Below, piece after piece: positions 1 through 8,032 of a DNA stretch of 64,000 bases. The stretch is from Lysinibacillus_B sp036662795 (GTDB taxonomy: Bacteria > Bacillota > Bacilli > Bacillales_A > Planococcaceae). The DNA is taken from assembly GCF_036662795.1 (NCBI RefSeq), contig NZ_JBAFWZ010000009.1:1-64000 (forward strand). Reading direction: 5' to 3'. The notes under the pieces were generated by a model that worked only from the letters and a program-made list of their open reading frames with translations, was not told the DNA's origin and did not search any database. Every line of letters begins with the position of its first letter. The first letter of the stretch is position 1. The position numbers and the translations under genes were made by a program.

Positions 1-53
1 GCACCGGATTGTGGTTCCGGCATTCGTGGGTTCGATTCCCATCAGTCGCCCCA
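1..53 (+). tRNA. tRNA-His (GTG), 5' truncated by window edge
   Basis: Anticodon stem-loop with loop TTGTGGT (anticodon GTG), T-arm and 3' end are present; the D-arm and 5' acceptor strand lie before the window. From base 1 it is identical to the complete tRNA-His that follows. The CCA is encoded. Confidence 0.93.
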
Positions 54-81
54 TTCTTTATCTAAAATCAAATAATATAAT

Positions 82-158
82 GGCGATTGTGGCGAAGTGG
101 TTAACGCACCGGATTGTGGTTCCGGCATTCGTGGGTTCGATTCCCATCAGTCGCCCCA
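82..158 (+). tRNA. tRNA-His (GTG)
   Basis: Complete cloverleaf, anticodon GTG in loop TTGTGGT. The acceptor stem has 8 pairs with the extra G(-1):C73 pair diagnostic of tRNA-His, and the CCA is encoded. It is a tandem duplicate of the tRNA-His cut by the window edge. Confidence 0.97.
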
Positions 159-187
159 TTATAAAATTAATTAGATTATCATATTTT

Positions 188-262
188 TGGGGTATAGCCA
201 AGCGGTAAGGCAACGGATTTTGATTCCGTCATGCCTAGGTTCGAATCCTAGTACCCCAGCCA
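188..262 (+). tRNA. tRNA-Gln (TTG)
   Basis: 75-nt cloverleaf. Anticodon stem ACGGA/TCCGT closes loop TTTTGAT with anticodon TTG. T-arm loop TTCGAAT and encoded CCA are present. Confidence 0.97.
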
Positions 263-265
263 TAC

Positions 266-340
266 GCGGAAGTAGTTCAGTGGTAGAACACCACCTTGCC
301 AAGGTGGGGGTCGCGAGTTCGAACCTCGTCTTCCGCTCCA
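266..340 (+). tRNA. tRNA-Gly (GCC)
   Basis: 75-nt cloverleaf starting GCGGAAG and ending CTTCCGC-T-CCA; anticodon loop TTGCCAA gives GCC. Only 3 nt separate it from the preceding tRNA-Gln, as in a co-transcribed array. Confidence 0.97.
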
Positions 341-347
341 ATGTTTC

Positions 348-421
348 GGCGGCATAGCCAAGTGGTAAGGCACAGGTCTGCAACACCTTTATCACCGGTT
401 CAAATCCGGTTGCCGCCTCCA
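348..421 (+). tRNA. tRNA-Cys (GCA)
   Basis: 74-nt cloverleaf, acceptor GGCGGCA/TGCCGCC, anticodon loop CTGCAAC gives GCA, CCA encoded. Confidence 0.97.
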
Positions 422-465
422 GATATTTATCAAAATCGGGTATCCGGTTTTTTTTATTTTAATTT

Positions 466-540
466 GCGGAAGTAGTTCAGTGGTAGAACACCACCTTGCC
501 AAGGTGGGGGTCGCGGGTTCGAACCCCGTCTTCCGCTCCA
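466..540 (+). tRNA. tRNA-Gly (GCC), second copy
   Basis: Nearly identical to the tRNA-Gly at 266-340; it differs by compensatory changes in the T-stem. Anticodon GCC, CCA encoded. Confidence 0.97.
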
Positions 541-550
541 ATTATACTAT

Positions 551-634
551 GCCGGTATGGCGGAATTGGCAGACGCGCACGACTCAAAATCGTGTTCCTC
601 TGGAGTGTCGGTTCGACCCCGACTACCGGTATCA
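551..634 (+). tRNA. tRNA-Leu (CAA), CCA not encoded
   Basis: Class II tRNA with a long variable arm. Anticodon stem CACGA/TCGTG closes loop CTCAAAA, anticodon CAA. The acceptor 3' strand TACCGGT is followed by A and then TCA rather than CCA, so unlike the other tRNAs here the 3' CCA must be added after transcription. The mature encoded end is probably 631. Confidence 0.93.
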
Positions 635-671
635 TAAGGTTCTTTTGGGTTAAGATAAGAAAATTTTGAAG

Positions 672-710
672 GTCCATAAACGTTGATATAACAACGTTTA
701 TGGACTTTTT
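672..710 (+). terminator. Rho-independent terminator of the tRNA cluster
   Basis: A perfect 14-bp stem starting GTCCATAAACG closes a 6-nt loop and is followed by five T. It lies downstream of the last tRNA and is the natural end of the array. Confidence 0.85.
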
Positions 711-827
711 CCATTTTAAGGGTTGCGATAGAAAACGATACGAATTGAATTTGTTTTACACAGATTTTACACAAGCTATTATTCAAAAGGATTTGTGAGA
801 TAGATTCATCTCTGGATAAGATTCCAT

Positions 828-1139
828 GTGAATCCAGAATATTATCCAGGTAAGTTGATGGATACAGTAAATACAGAGGCTTGGTATTCTGGTTGTCTTC
901 CTGGTGGATATATTTGGTGTGGTGAAGGATGTGGCGGTAGTACGGCATGTACGTCATCTAAAGCTGGCATTAATACATCAGATAATTACTGTAAAACTCA
1001 TGATTGTTGTTACCATAGGAGAAATGTAAGTTATAAGGACTGCACATGTGATGCTCCATTATGTAATTGCGCTAAATCTGTGCTTGGTTCTCCATTTGCA
1101 AATAGTACAGTGCAATTGGCAAGGTGTAGTAGCTGTTAA
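828..1139 (+). CDS. Phospholipase-A2-like cysteine-rich protein
   Basis: 103 residues from the GTG at 828 (an in-frame TAG at 801 limits extension; ATG 858 is an alternative start, and neither has a strong ribosome binding site). The sequence WCGEGCGG resembles the Ca-binding loop of secreted phospholipase A2. CKTHDCCY (about residues 55-62) matches the catalytic CCxxHDxCY signature, and CDAPLCNC supplies the second Asp and cysteine pair. About fourteen cysteines suggest a disulfide-rich fold. No signal peptide is visible, so the 5' end may be lost or export is non-classical. Known for the family: Ca-dependent hydrolysis of the sn-2 ester of phospholipids. It sits in the islet after the tRNA cluster and has its own terminator. 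The fold call is fairly good; enzymatic activity and target are inferred. Confidence 0.62.
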   Translation: MNPEYYPGKLMDTVNTEAWYSGCLPGGYIWCGEGCGGSTACTSSKAGINTSDNYCKTHDCCYHRRNVSYKDCTCDAPLCNCAKSVLGSPFANSTVQLARCSSC

Positions 1140-1144
1140 ATAAC

Positions 1145-1180
1145 AAAAGGTCGATAATTCAAAATTATCGACCTTTTATT
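1145..1180 (+). terminator. Terminator after the PLA2-like gene
   Basis: About 14-bp stem AAAAGGTCGATAATT with its complement, 3-4 nt loop, T-rich 3' side. Confidence 0.8.
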
Positions 1181-1239
1181 TTTATTGAAATAATTACCAG
1201 CTGAATATATAATCTCGATAAAAGAAGGGAGGTTTTACG

Positions 1240-1524
1240 ATGGATTTGTTTATTATAATTTCTTTGGGCATTTTGCTTTTTGTTGTTACGAATGTCTTTG
1301 TATTTTTCTTTGCAAGAGGAAGAACTAAAAGAATGATAGCAACAGGTTTAATTATTTTACTACTCTCACCACTTATTTTATATGGATCTTTAGAATTCAC
1401 AGGTATGTATGACAAGGGAAGTGGTTTTGGTGCGGCATTATTCGCATTAATTTATGGAGGACTTTACTTTCTTAATGGGATAGTAGTTATTTCATTATCA
1501 TGGATGAAATCAAGCACATTATGA
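1240..1524 (+). CDS. Small membrane protein, unknown function
   Basis: 94 residues with about three hydrophobic segments (roughly 2-25, 32-52 and 64-88); RGRTKR between the first two suggests a cytoplasmic loop. The ATG is preceded by AAGGGAGG at good spacing. No known family was recognised. It lies just upstream of the small secreted protein at 1678 and may belong with it, but no shared promoter was demonstrated. Confidence 0.7.
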   Translation: MDLFIIISLGILLFVVTNVFVFFFARGRTKRMIATGLIILLLSPLILYGSLEFTGMYDKGSGFGAALFALIYGGLYFLNGIVVISLSWMKSSTL

Positions 1525-1677
1525 ATTTCAATCCGCTTTTAAAAATTCCAATTTGTTTTTAAAAGCTTGTAAAAAAGGACATAACCCTTTCTTTATTCTA
1601 TATAGAAAGAAAAATAAACCTTTCTATATTTCAACTAACTAGTATTAGGTTGAAAACCAAAAAGGAGGAAAAAGAAA

Positions 1678-2052
1678 ATGGTTATTTCTAAGACAACATC
1701 GAAAAATTTCTATTGGGCAAGTATTTTGATGATGTTGATGGCACTTTTCATTGCAGGTACATCAACAGCAATTAAACAATCTGGTGTAGTTAAAGCAGAT
1801 GGAAATAAACCCAATATTCACTGGGGTTCTGCCACAATGACAGTAACTCAAAACTCTGGTGCTGTAGATATTTATGGATACGCTAAAAAACACAGTTTAT
1901 TAATTGGTACAACAGTACACGGCAGTTATGCAGCAAGAGGACAACGAGTTGTCACATCATTTAGTCCAGCTGCATCTACGTACTACGCTCAAGCTTATGG
2001 CGAGTATCAATCTATAGAAGTTACGGGGCGCGTTGAAATCAGCGGTTCTTAA
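1678..2052 (+). CDS. Small secreted protein, unknown (possible bacteriocin-like or surface peptide)
   Basis: 124 residues. N-terminus is a signal peptide: positive residues, hydrophobic stretch about 13-32, and a likely cleavage after VKA near residue 41. The mature part (about 83 residues) is rich in Thr, Ser, Gly, Ala and Tyr with alternating polar/hydrophobic residues, suggesting beta structure; it has no cysteines. A strong AAAGGAGG lies at 1661-1668. Directly downstream is a broken permease-like gene, an arrangement seen for secreted bacteriocins with their transport/immunity membrane proteins. I could not match the mature sequence to lactococcin-972 or another named family, so function is open. 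Confidence 0.65.
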   Translation: MVISKTTSKNFYWASILMMLMALFIAGTSTAIKQSGVVKADGNKPNIHWGSATMTVTQNSGAVDIYGYAKKHSLLIGTTVHGSYAARGQRVVTSFSPAASTYYAQAYGEYQSIEVTGRVEISGS

Positions 2053-2111
2053 TTACACTAAATGGAGGTCTTTTATAGGTCCTCTATTTTTTAATTATGG
2101 GGGGACACGAA

Positions 2112-2533
2112 TTGGGAGTGAACAATATATATATAACTATTTCATTTTATTTTTTAAACAAGTAATCAGGAATCCTATCTATATTCTTTCTTTCGGAGTG
2201 GGGATGTTTTACTTAGCATTAATCGTCTATTCATATTCATCGACTGATCTAATCCAGCCAATGTGCTACAGTTATCCACTTATTTAGTTCAGGGCGGGAT
2301 GTTAGTCTTTATGTTTTTAGGTTTCTATGCCATAAATAATATTTATGCTAATCCGCTCTATGATCTTTATAAAAATAGGCATGGAAACACATATATGCAA
2401 ATTGTCAGCTAGGAAATATAGAAAAAAGGCGCGAGTGTTGTTTAAACAATATTTTACTGCTATTTCTATGAACATTATTGCTACGGCTTATTACAATGTA
2501 TACTATGATCATGCCCAGCCATTCTTATCGTAA
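2112..2533 (+). pseudogene. Frameshifted membrane protein remnant (ABC-2 permease-like)
   Basis: Starts at a TTG preceded by GGGGGG. The protein-like sequence passes through three frames: an N-terminal piece up to the T-run near 2150, then FFKQVIRNPIYILSFG... to a stop near 2287, then QGGMLVFMFLGFYAINN in another frame, and finally KKARVLFKQYF...YYNVYYD to 2533. The joined sequence has hydrophobic segments typical of an ABC-2-type permease N-terminus, and its length falls far short of a whole permease. At least two frameshifts are needed. Probably the decayed partner of the secreted protein upstream. Confidence 0.5.
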
Positions 2534-2697
2534 CTAGTTTCAAAACGCTATATTTTTTCATAGCATCTCGAAAAGAATTCGTATAAAATTAACACATACA
2601 TGTCACGTTCAAGGAATCTATTAAAAGGTTGATATACCAGTAAATCTAAAGAGTTTATCTTGTATTGAAAATTGACAAATAAAAGGTAGGAAATTAC

Positions 2698-3420
2698 ATG
2701 ACAAATATGAAATGGATTGAGGCAGCAAGCTACGAGGAAATGAGTATTATTGCAGCAAATATTTTTACAGCACAGTTAAAGCAAAATCCGACAAGTGTAT
2801 TTGGAATGGCCACAGGTGGTACGCCTGAGGGTTTTTATAAGGAGCTTGTTAGTAGTTATCAAGCTGGGGAGATTTCGTTTGCTGAGGCTAAATCATTTAA
2901 CTTAGATGAATATATTGGTATAGCTCCGGAAAATAAGGTAAGTTATCACTATTATATGGACGAGAATTTATTTAACCATATTGACATGAAACGTGAAAAT
3001 ATTCATGTACCGACTGGTGATAGTACAGATTTACAGGCTTCAGCAGTACAGTATGATGAAGCAATCGAGGGAGCAGGCGGGATAGATATTCAACTACTAG
3101 GAATTGGTGTGAATGGTCATATTGGTTTTAATGAACCTGGCTCTTCTTTTTCAGCGGGAACAAACATAGTTGAGTTAACAGAGTCTACACGTGAGGCAAA
3201 TCAAATTTACTTTGATAAGCTTGAGGATGTGCCAAGTCATGCTATTACTATGGGGATTTCAACGATCCTTCAATCAAAGAAGATTGTATTACTAATTTCA
3301 GGAGCTTCAAAGCAGGAGGCAATGGATCGCTTACGTTCGGGTGAGATAACAGAAGATTTTCCTGCAAGTGCATTACATCAGCATAATGATGTAACGGTGA
3401 TTTATACAGGTGTGAAATAA
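2698..3420 (+). CDS. nagB: Glucosamine-6-phosphate deaminase
   Basis: 240 residues, the usual length of the short Gram-positive form. Converts glucosamine 6-phosphate to fructose 6-phosphate plus ammonia in the cytoplasm, feeding amino sugars into glycolysis. Visible motifs: sugar-phosphate loop MATGGTPEG (about 37-45), FNLDEYIG with the catalytic Asp at about 70, and GVNGHIGFNEPGSS with His141 and Glu146. RBS AAAGGTAGG precedes the ATG. No nagA or nagR is adjacent, so it stands alone here. A hairpin terminator follows. Confidence 0.95.
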   Translation: MTNMKWIEAASYEEMSIIAANIFTAQLKQNPTSVFGMATGGTPEGFYKELVSSYQAGEISFAEAKSFNLDEYIGIAPENKVSYHYYMDENLFNHIDMKRENIHVPTGDSTDLQASAVQYDEAIEGAGGIDIQLLGIGVNGHIGFNEPGSSFSAGTNIVELTESTREANQIYFDKLEDVPSHAITMGISTILQSKKIVLLISGASKQEAMDRLRSGEITEDFPASALHQHNDVTVIYTGVK

Positions 3421-3425
3421 AATTG

Positions 3426-3459
3426 AGGAGCTGTTTGAAAACAGCTCCTTTATTTTTTT
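3426..3459 (+). terminator. Terminator after nagB
   Basis: 11-bp stem AGGAGCTGTTT/AAACAGCTCCT followed by a T-rich tract. It overlaps the end of the convergent transporter gene and may serve both. Confidence 0.82.
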
Positions 3460-4331
3460 CTATTGGAGATTACAACGCCGCATATGACTGCAATGCCACC
3501 GATAATTTGTGAAAGAAGTAACTCCTCGTTTAGAAAAATAACGGCAAATATCGCAGAGAATAAAGGGATAAAGTTTAAGTAAATACTTGCTTTATTTGCA
3601 CCTAATGCAACTACGCCGGTATTCCAGCTTAGGAAGGCAATAATCGAAGCTACAATTCCAACATACAAAATTGCACAGATTGTAGATGGTGACCATACAA
3701 TAGCAACAGATGTCGTGAGGAGCTCATAAATTGTAAATGGTAGAAGCATCAAGGCTCCAAGTGCAATTGTTACAAGGAACGTAGAGTAGCCAGGAAGCTG
3801 TCCAGCAAACTGTTTGACAAGTAGGGAATAGACAGCCCAACAAAATACAGCAAACAACACGATTAAATCCCCTTTGTTGAAGGAGAAACTCAGGAGCGAC
3901 TGTATTGAGCCCCCTGAAATAATAAAGAGCACACCAGTCAATGACAGCGCTGTACCGACAATTTGAAATTTTGATAAGCGCTCCTTTAAAAAGACAAAGG
4001 ACAGTATGTAAATAATAATAGGTGTTGATGAGTTCATTAAGGACGCATTTATTGATGTCGTATAATGAAGACCGATATAAACAAGTGTATTAAAGCATGC
4101 AACGCCTGTGAGAGCCATTATAATGACAGCGGGCCAATTGTTCTTAATCATATGCCATTCACGCTTTGTTCGACTGTACGCAAGTGGTAAAAAGACAATA
4201 AAGGCAACACACCAACGAAGGAATGCTAGCGTAATTGGTGGGATATCGCCAGCAACAGCACGACCAATGACGAAGTTACCGCCCCAAAGAAGTGTGGCAA
4301 GTATAAGTAAAAACTGTGGAGGGAATTTCAT
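3450..4331 (-). CDS. EamA/DMT-family transporter (RhaT/YdcZ-type permease)
   Basis: 293 residues with about ten hydrophobic segments arranged as two EamA repeats (about 6-135 and 150-290). Typical features include LLWGGNFVIGR at the start of repeat 1, LRW in the following helix, and the NASLMNSSTPIIIYILSF helix. Family members export amino acids or metabolites; the substrate cannot be predicted. The ATG is preceded by AAAGGAGA. Convergent with nagB and divergent from the LD-carboxypeptidase gene. Confidence 0.88.
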   Translation of the reverse strand: MKFPPQFLLILATLLWGGNFVIGRAVAGDIPPITLAFLRWCVAFIVFLPLAYSRTKREWHMIKNNWPAVIIMALTGVACFNTLVYIGLHYTTSINASLMNSSTPIIIYILSFVFLKERLSKFQIVGTALSLTGVLFIISGGSIQSLLSFSFNKGDLIVLFAVFCWAVYSLLVKQFAGQLPGYSTFLVTIALGALMLLPFTIYELLTTSVAIVWSPSTICAILYVGIVASIIAFLSWNTGVVALGANKASIYLNFIPLFSAIFAVIFLNEELLLSQIIGGIAVICGVVISNRKK

Positions 4332-4506
4332 AAGGAATCTCCTTTAATATTATTAGAAATAATGGCATCTAGATGGGGTGCAAGGTATAATACTTCCCAA
4401 CCTTTACCTAATTAAGTTTCATACTATTATAGGTACATAATGTCTACTTTTGCAATGTGTGTTGTATGCTACAATAGCGTCAAGAAGAAATAGGGGGATG
4501 TAACCG

Positions 4507-5418
4507 ATGAAAATTAGACCAAATCGATTGAAAAAAGGTGACTTAGTAGGGCTTGTTACGTTAAGTAGTGCACTAAACATGGAGCAGCTGGCACCAAAGC
4601 TTGATTTAATAGAGAGGCTCGGATTGCGCTATAAGCTAGGGCAAACAATTGGGCTGCCTGAGGGAATGCTTGCAGGATCAGATGAGCTTCGTGTTGAAGA
4701 GCTACATGCAATGGTGAAAGATCCAGAGGTAAAAGCAATACTATGTGTACGTGGTGGTTATGGCATAGGACGACTGGCAGATAAAATTGACTATGGGCTG
4801 CTAGAAGAAAATCCAAAAATCATATGGGGCTTCTCGGATGTGACCTATTTACATGTAGCCGTGAATGAATTTTCTAATTTAGTGACATTCCATGGCGCGA
4901 TGCTTTCTAACCGAGAGGAACCGTTAGATGAGCTATCACAAAAAATGTTCCAACAGCTATTTACACCGATCGAAATCGAATATACCGAGGCGATTTCTCC
5001 TCTTACAACGATTACAAGGGGTGTTGTTCGAGGTGAGCTTACAGGGGGCAATATGAACCGTTTGGTAAGTACCCTTGGAACAAAATATGAGTTCGATGCA
5101 CACGGGAAAATTATTCTATTCGAGGATGTAAATGAATCGATTGAACGTATTGATAATATGCTTAACCAGTTGAGACTCGCAAGAAAGCTAGAGCAGGCAG
5201 CTGGATTTGTGATAGGTAGCTTTACAGAATTAGGAGAAGAGTCAACATACGAGGATGTGCTAGCGGTGATGCGAGAATATCTAGAGCCACTAGGAAAGCC
5301 AGTGGTAGCAGGATTCAATATTGGACATTGTAGACCAAATATTAGTATTCCATTAGGCGTAGATGCGCTTTTAGATGGAAATGAAAAAGTGCTACGTATA
5401 TTACCAGGCGTACAATAA
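4507..5418 (+). CDS. LD-carboxypeptidase (peptidase S66, LdcA/MccF family)
   Basis: 303 residues, typical length. Family enzymes cleave the L,D-bond before the terminal D-Ala of muropeptides (cell-wall recycling) or inactivate microcin-C-like peptides. Catalytic triad visible as Ser110 in GFSDVTYLH, Glu206 in ILFEDVNES and His274 in IGHCRPN; the GGN motif at about 180-182 is in the conserved central region. No signal peptide, so cytoplasmic. RBS AGGGGG before ATG. Choice between LdcA-like and MccF-like activity is not possible from sequence alone. Confidence 0.9.
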   Translation: MKIRPNRLKKGDLVGLVTLSSALNMEQLAPKLDLIERLGLRYKLGQTIGLPEGMLAGSDELRVEELHAMVKDPEVKAILCVRGGYGIGRLADKIDYGLLEENPKIIWGFSDVTYLHVAVNEFSNLVTFHGAMLSNREEPLDELSQKMFQQLFTPIEIEYTEAISPLTTITRGVVRGELTGGNMNRLVSTLGTKYEFDAHGKIILFEDVNESIERIDNMLNQLRLARKLEQAAGFVIGSFTELGEESTYEDVLAVMREYLEPLGKPVVAGFNIGHCRPNISIPLGVDALLDGNEKVLRILPGVQ

Positions 5419-5420
5419 GA

Positions 5421-5453
5421 AAGGGAGGTTGGCATAAAGCCAGCCTCCCTTTT
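5421..5453 (+). terminator. Terminator after the LD-carboxypeptidase gene
   Basis: 13-bp stem AAGGGAGGTTGGC with one G-T pair, 5-nt loop, T tract. Confidence 0.85.
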
Positions 5454-5630
5454 AACGAGTGTGACAAATACTAATAAAAGTTTGGTTGCTTTAGCCATAG
5501 TTGGTCATTGGTTAAAGGTAACCGGAGTAACTAGTAATAGGTCATTGGATTGCAGTCCATGAAGTTAAATGCTTGTCAGGCACAGTTTTACACTCGTTAA
5601 GTCTCGGTTTGGAGTCTCACCGCCCCGAGC
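5454..5630. other. Unassigned intergenic segment with long-range inverted repeat
   Basis: No gene seen. AACGAGTGT near 5454 reappears inverted as ACACTCGTT near 5591, enclosing about 130 nt; the stretch near 5604-5630 can also form CTCGG/CCGAG. Could be a structured RNA, a decayed insertion or a weak terminator for the gene at 5631. Confidence 0.35.
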
Positions 5631-6137
5631 TTAGAAGTAATTTGAATCATCAAATTCGATTTGTACCTGATAGTTTTTAGCATTAATCGCATTTGATAGA
5701 CGATGAGCTTCCTTTTCAAGCTCATTTGCCTGATTGCGGTATTCGGTCGGATCGTATAATGCAATACGATACAGAATGGCCTCTCCTGAGCTATGGTAAA
5801 ATTCTTCTTTGTCTGAACGCCCTAAATCCTGATATAGGCTTACTTGAGAACGTAGCTGAATGGCTAACTCAATCGCCTCGACAAGTGTTAATTGCTCATC
5901 TTTAAATTGTATCGTATTTTCAATATTTGCTTTATAGATTAATTTATCAAGTAAGCGTGCATCCTTACGTACTCTAACTAGTTCAGCTTCAATGATTGAA
6001 AGCGTTCGGTCAGGCTGTTTTGGTTGCTCCCCTTTTTCTACAATAGAGTGTGAGTTACTGTGAATTTCAGAAATTAACTCCTGTGTTTTTTTATTTAAAA
6101 TACTTTTTAGCTTTACTGCTTCTGCTAGTGAAATCAT
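5631..6137 (-). CDS. DIP1984-family (septicolysin-like) protein
   Basis: 168 residues, mostly helical. Features of the DIP1984/DUF6847 family: N-terminal SLAEAVKLKSILNKK, central LDKLIYKANIENTI...LTLVEAIELAIQLRSQV, and a C-terminal YDPTEYRNQANELEKEA helix ending in the beta-like QVQIEF. The family's molecular role is unknown despite the septicolysin name. It lies 12 nt downstream of the B3/B4-domain gene on the same strand, so the two are probably co-transcribed. RBS AGGAGGGG before ATG. Confidence 0.75.
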   Translation of the reverse strand: MISLAEAVKLKSILNKKTQELISEIHSNSHSIVEKGEQPKQPDRTLSIIEAELVRVRKDARLLDKLIYKANIENTIQFKDEQLTLVEAIELAIQLRSQVSLYQDLGRSDKEEFYHSSGEAILYRIALYDPTEYRNQANELEKEAHRLSNAINAKNYQVQIEFDDSNYF

Positions 6138-6149
6138 AAAAACCCCTCC

Positions 6150-6836
6150 TTATGAAATGGTTACTCTTGGATTGCTAGCTGTTAATAGTGCTACCTCAGA
6201 ATCCCCACCATTTACTCTAGTAAACATTTTAGCGGCAGATTGAAGAAGTGCATGCCCATCATTTTCTGAGATGGAAGGACGTAAATAAAAGATGTGAAGC
6301 GCCTCAGTTGTCAGTTCCGATACAGCGGTCCTTGCTGAGTCGACGAATGGACTTCCAAATGCTCCGTTATCATCCTTTGAAACAATAATGTTATTAAGAG
6401 AATTATAGCGACCATTTATGCCAACATAGCCGGTCTCTTCATTGCCCTGTTCAATAATAACATCACCAGAAATATTTTCCAAATCATAAATCCCAATCGG
6501 AATCTCGTATTGAAGCGAGAAAAAATTGTTTAGATCCGCGGCTGAATGAATAGGTGTTAAATAATTTTGCTTAGCAATACGTCTCATTAAGCTTTCTGCA
6601 GAATGACGATAACGATTTGGATCTGATCCAAGCGCCTTCCAAATCTTACGCCATTCCTTAATTCCTTGACGTTCCGTTACAGGTACCTCCTGCATTTCAA
6701 AAAATAAGTTTTCCTGATATAGTCTCGTTCTTCCTTTAATCATTTGAGGAGAGTCTGATACAACAATTTTGGTATAATGGATAATGCCGATTTTTAATTC
6801 GGTGTAATTGAGTGATGGATGGAGAATGATATTCAT
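6150..6836 (-). CDS. B3/B4 tRNA-binding-domain protein
   Basis: 228 residues. The whole protein matches the free-standing B3/B4 domain found in the beta subunit of phenylalanyl-tRNA synthetase: WRKIWKALGSDPNRYRHSAESLMRRI, the NLNNFFSLQYEIPIGIYDLENI-type segment and the C-terminal TTEALHIFYL strand. In PheT this domain carries editing of Tyr-tRNA(Phe); stand-alone proteins are thought to hydrolyse mischarged tRNA or related substrates. RBS AGGTG before ATG. Probably first gene of a pair with the DIP1984 protein. Divergent from queG. Confidence 0.82.
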   Translation of the reverse strand: MNIILHPSLNYTELKIGIIHYTKIVVSDSPQMIKGRTRLYQENLFFEMQEVPVTERQGIKEWRKIWKALGSDPNRYRHSAESLMRRIAKQNYLTPIHSAADLNNFFSLQYEIPIGIYDLENISGDVIIEQGNEETGYVGINGRYNSLNNIIVSKDDNGAFGSPFVDSARTAVSELTTEALHIFYLRPSISENDGHALLQSAAKMFTRVNGGDSEVALLTASNPRVTIS

Positions 6837-6888
6837 AAAATCACCTACTATTTGTTTTGGATAATTGTATCATAAGGAGCGTGCAGAG

Positions 6889-8016
6889 ATGAAAGTAGCC
6901 GAACTACAATCAGAATTAACGGAATATGCAAAGTCTATCGGTGTTGATAAAATCGGCTTTACAACTGCCTCGCCGTTTCACGAATTAAAAAATAGATTAC
7001 GCCGTCAGCAGGAGCTCGGCTTTCAATCAGGCTTTGAGGAATCAGATGTTGAATTACGAACGGAGCCATTAAAGCTATTAGATGGTGCGGAAAGTATTAT
7101 TGCTATCGCCCTTGCATACCCATCTCGTATGGAGAATGCTCCTATAGGTAAAAAAGGAGCACGTCGTGGCATTTTTTGTCGTGCGTCATGGGGTGTTGAT
7201 TATCATGTAGCTGTTCGTGAGCGTTTACAGTTAATCGAGGAATGGTTAATCGCTCGAGTACCCGATGTGAAAATCAAATCTATGGTGGATACTGGAGAGC
7301 TTGTAGACCGAGCTGTTGCAGAGCGGGCTGGCATAGGCTGGAGTGGGAAAAATTGCTCCATTATTACGCCAGAATTTGGATCTTATATTTATTTAGGAGA
7401 GCTTATTACGAATATCCCATTTATCCCGGACGAGCCAATAGAGGATGAGTGTGGCGATTGTACCCTATGTATTGATGTTTGTCCAACAGGTGCAATTGTC
7501 GAGGCAGGGCAGTTAAATTCTCAGCGCTGTATTGCATTTTTGACACAAACGAAGGGCTTTTTGCCGGATGAGTTTCGGAGTAAAATAGGGAATAGAATAT
7601 ACGGGTGTGATACGTGCCAAACGGTGTGCCCGAAAAATAAAGGAAAGATCAACTGGCTTCATGAAGAATTTAAGCCTGATCCGGAGCTTGCAAAGCCGTT
7701 GCTACAGCCGTTACTAACGATTTCAAATAAGGAATTTAAAGCGAAATTTGGACATGTATCAGGCTCCTGGCGCGGCAAAAAGCCAATTCAACGAAATGCC
7801 ATTTTAGCTCTTGCTCATTTTAAGGAAGAAGCGGCAGTGCCAGATTTGATTGATATTATGAAAAGGGATGAGCGGCCTGTTATTCGAGGCACAGCTGCAT
7901 GGGCCCTTGGCAAAATTGGTGGGGATGAGGCTGCCCAAGCACTTCGAGCAGCAAAAGTTAGAGAGCAGGATCCCGAAGTACTTTTAGAAATCCAAAAAGG
8001 AATCGCATTATTATAA
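6889..8016 (+). CDS. queG: Epoxyqueuosine reductase QueG
   Basis: 375 residues from ATG 6889, chosen because AAGGAG lies at 6874-6879. Cobalamin-dependent enzyme that reduces epoxyqueuosine to queuosine in the wobble position of tRNA. Visible: N-terminal DUF1730 part with VDTGELVDRAVAERAGIGWSGKN; two [4Fe-4S] clusters, CGDCTLCIDVCP and CDTCQTVCP; and a C-terminal HEAT-like repeat pair (AILALAHFKEEAAVPDLIDIM, TAAWALGKIGGDEAAQALR). 16 nt upstream of trmL, another wobble-base modification gene, so a tRNA-modification operon is likely. Confidence 0.96.
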   Translation: MKVAELQSELTEYAKSIGVDKIGFTTASPFHELKNRLRRQQELGFQSGFEESDVELRTEPLKLLDGAESIIAIALAYPSRMENAPIGKKGARRGIFCRASWGVDYHVAVRERLQLIEEWLIARVPDVKIKSMVDTGELVDRAVAERAGIGWSGKNCSIITPEFGSYIYLGELITNIPFIPDEPIEDECGDCTLCIDVCPTGAIVEAGQLNSQRCIAFLTQTKGFLPDEFRSKIGNRIYGCDTCQTVCPKNKGKINWLHEEFKPDPELAKPLLQPLLTISNKEFKAKFGHVSGSWRGKKPIQRNAILALAHFKEEAAVPDLIDIMKRDERPVIRGTAAWALGKIGGDEAAQALRAAKVREQDPEVLLEIQKGIALL

Positions 8017-8032
8017 GAAAGAGGTCATTATT

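Noticed and set aside
11..208. Open frames through the tRNA cluster
   Set aside because: They simply translate tRNA genes.
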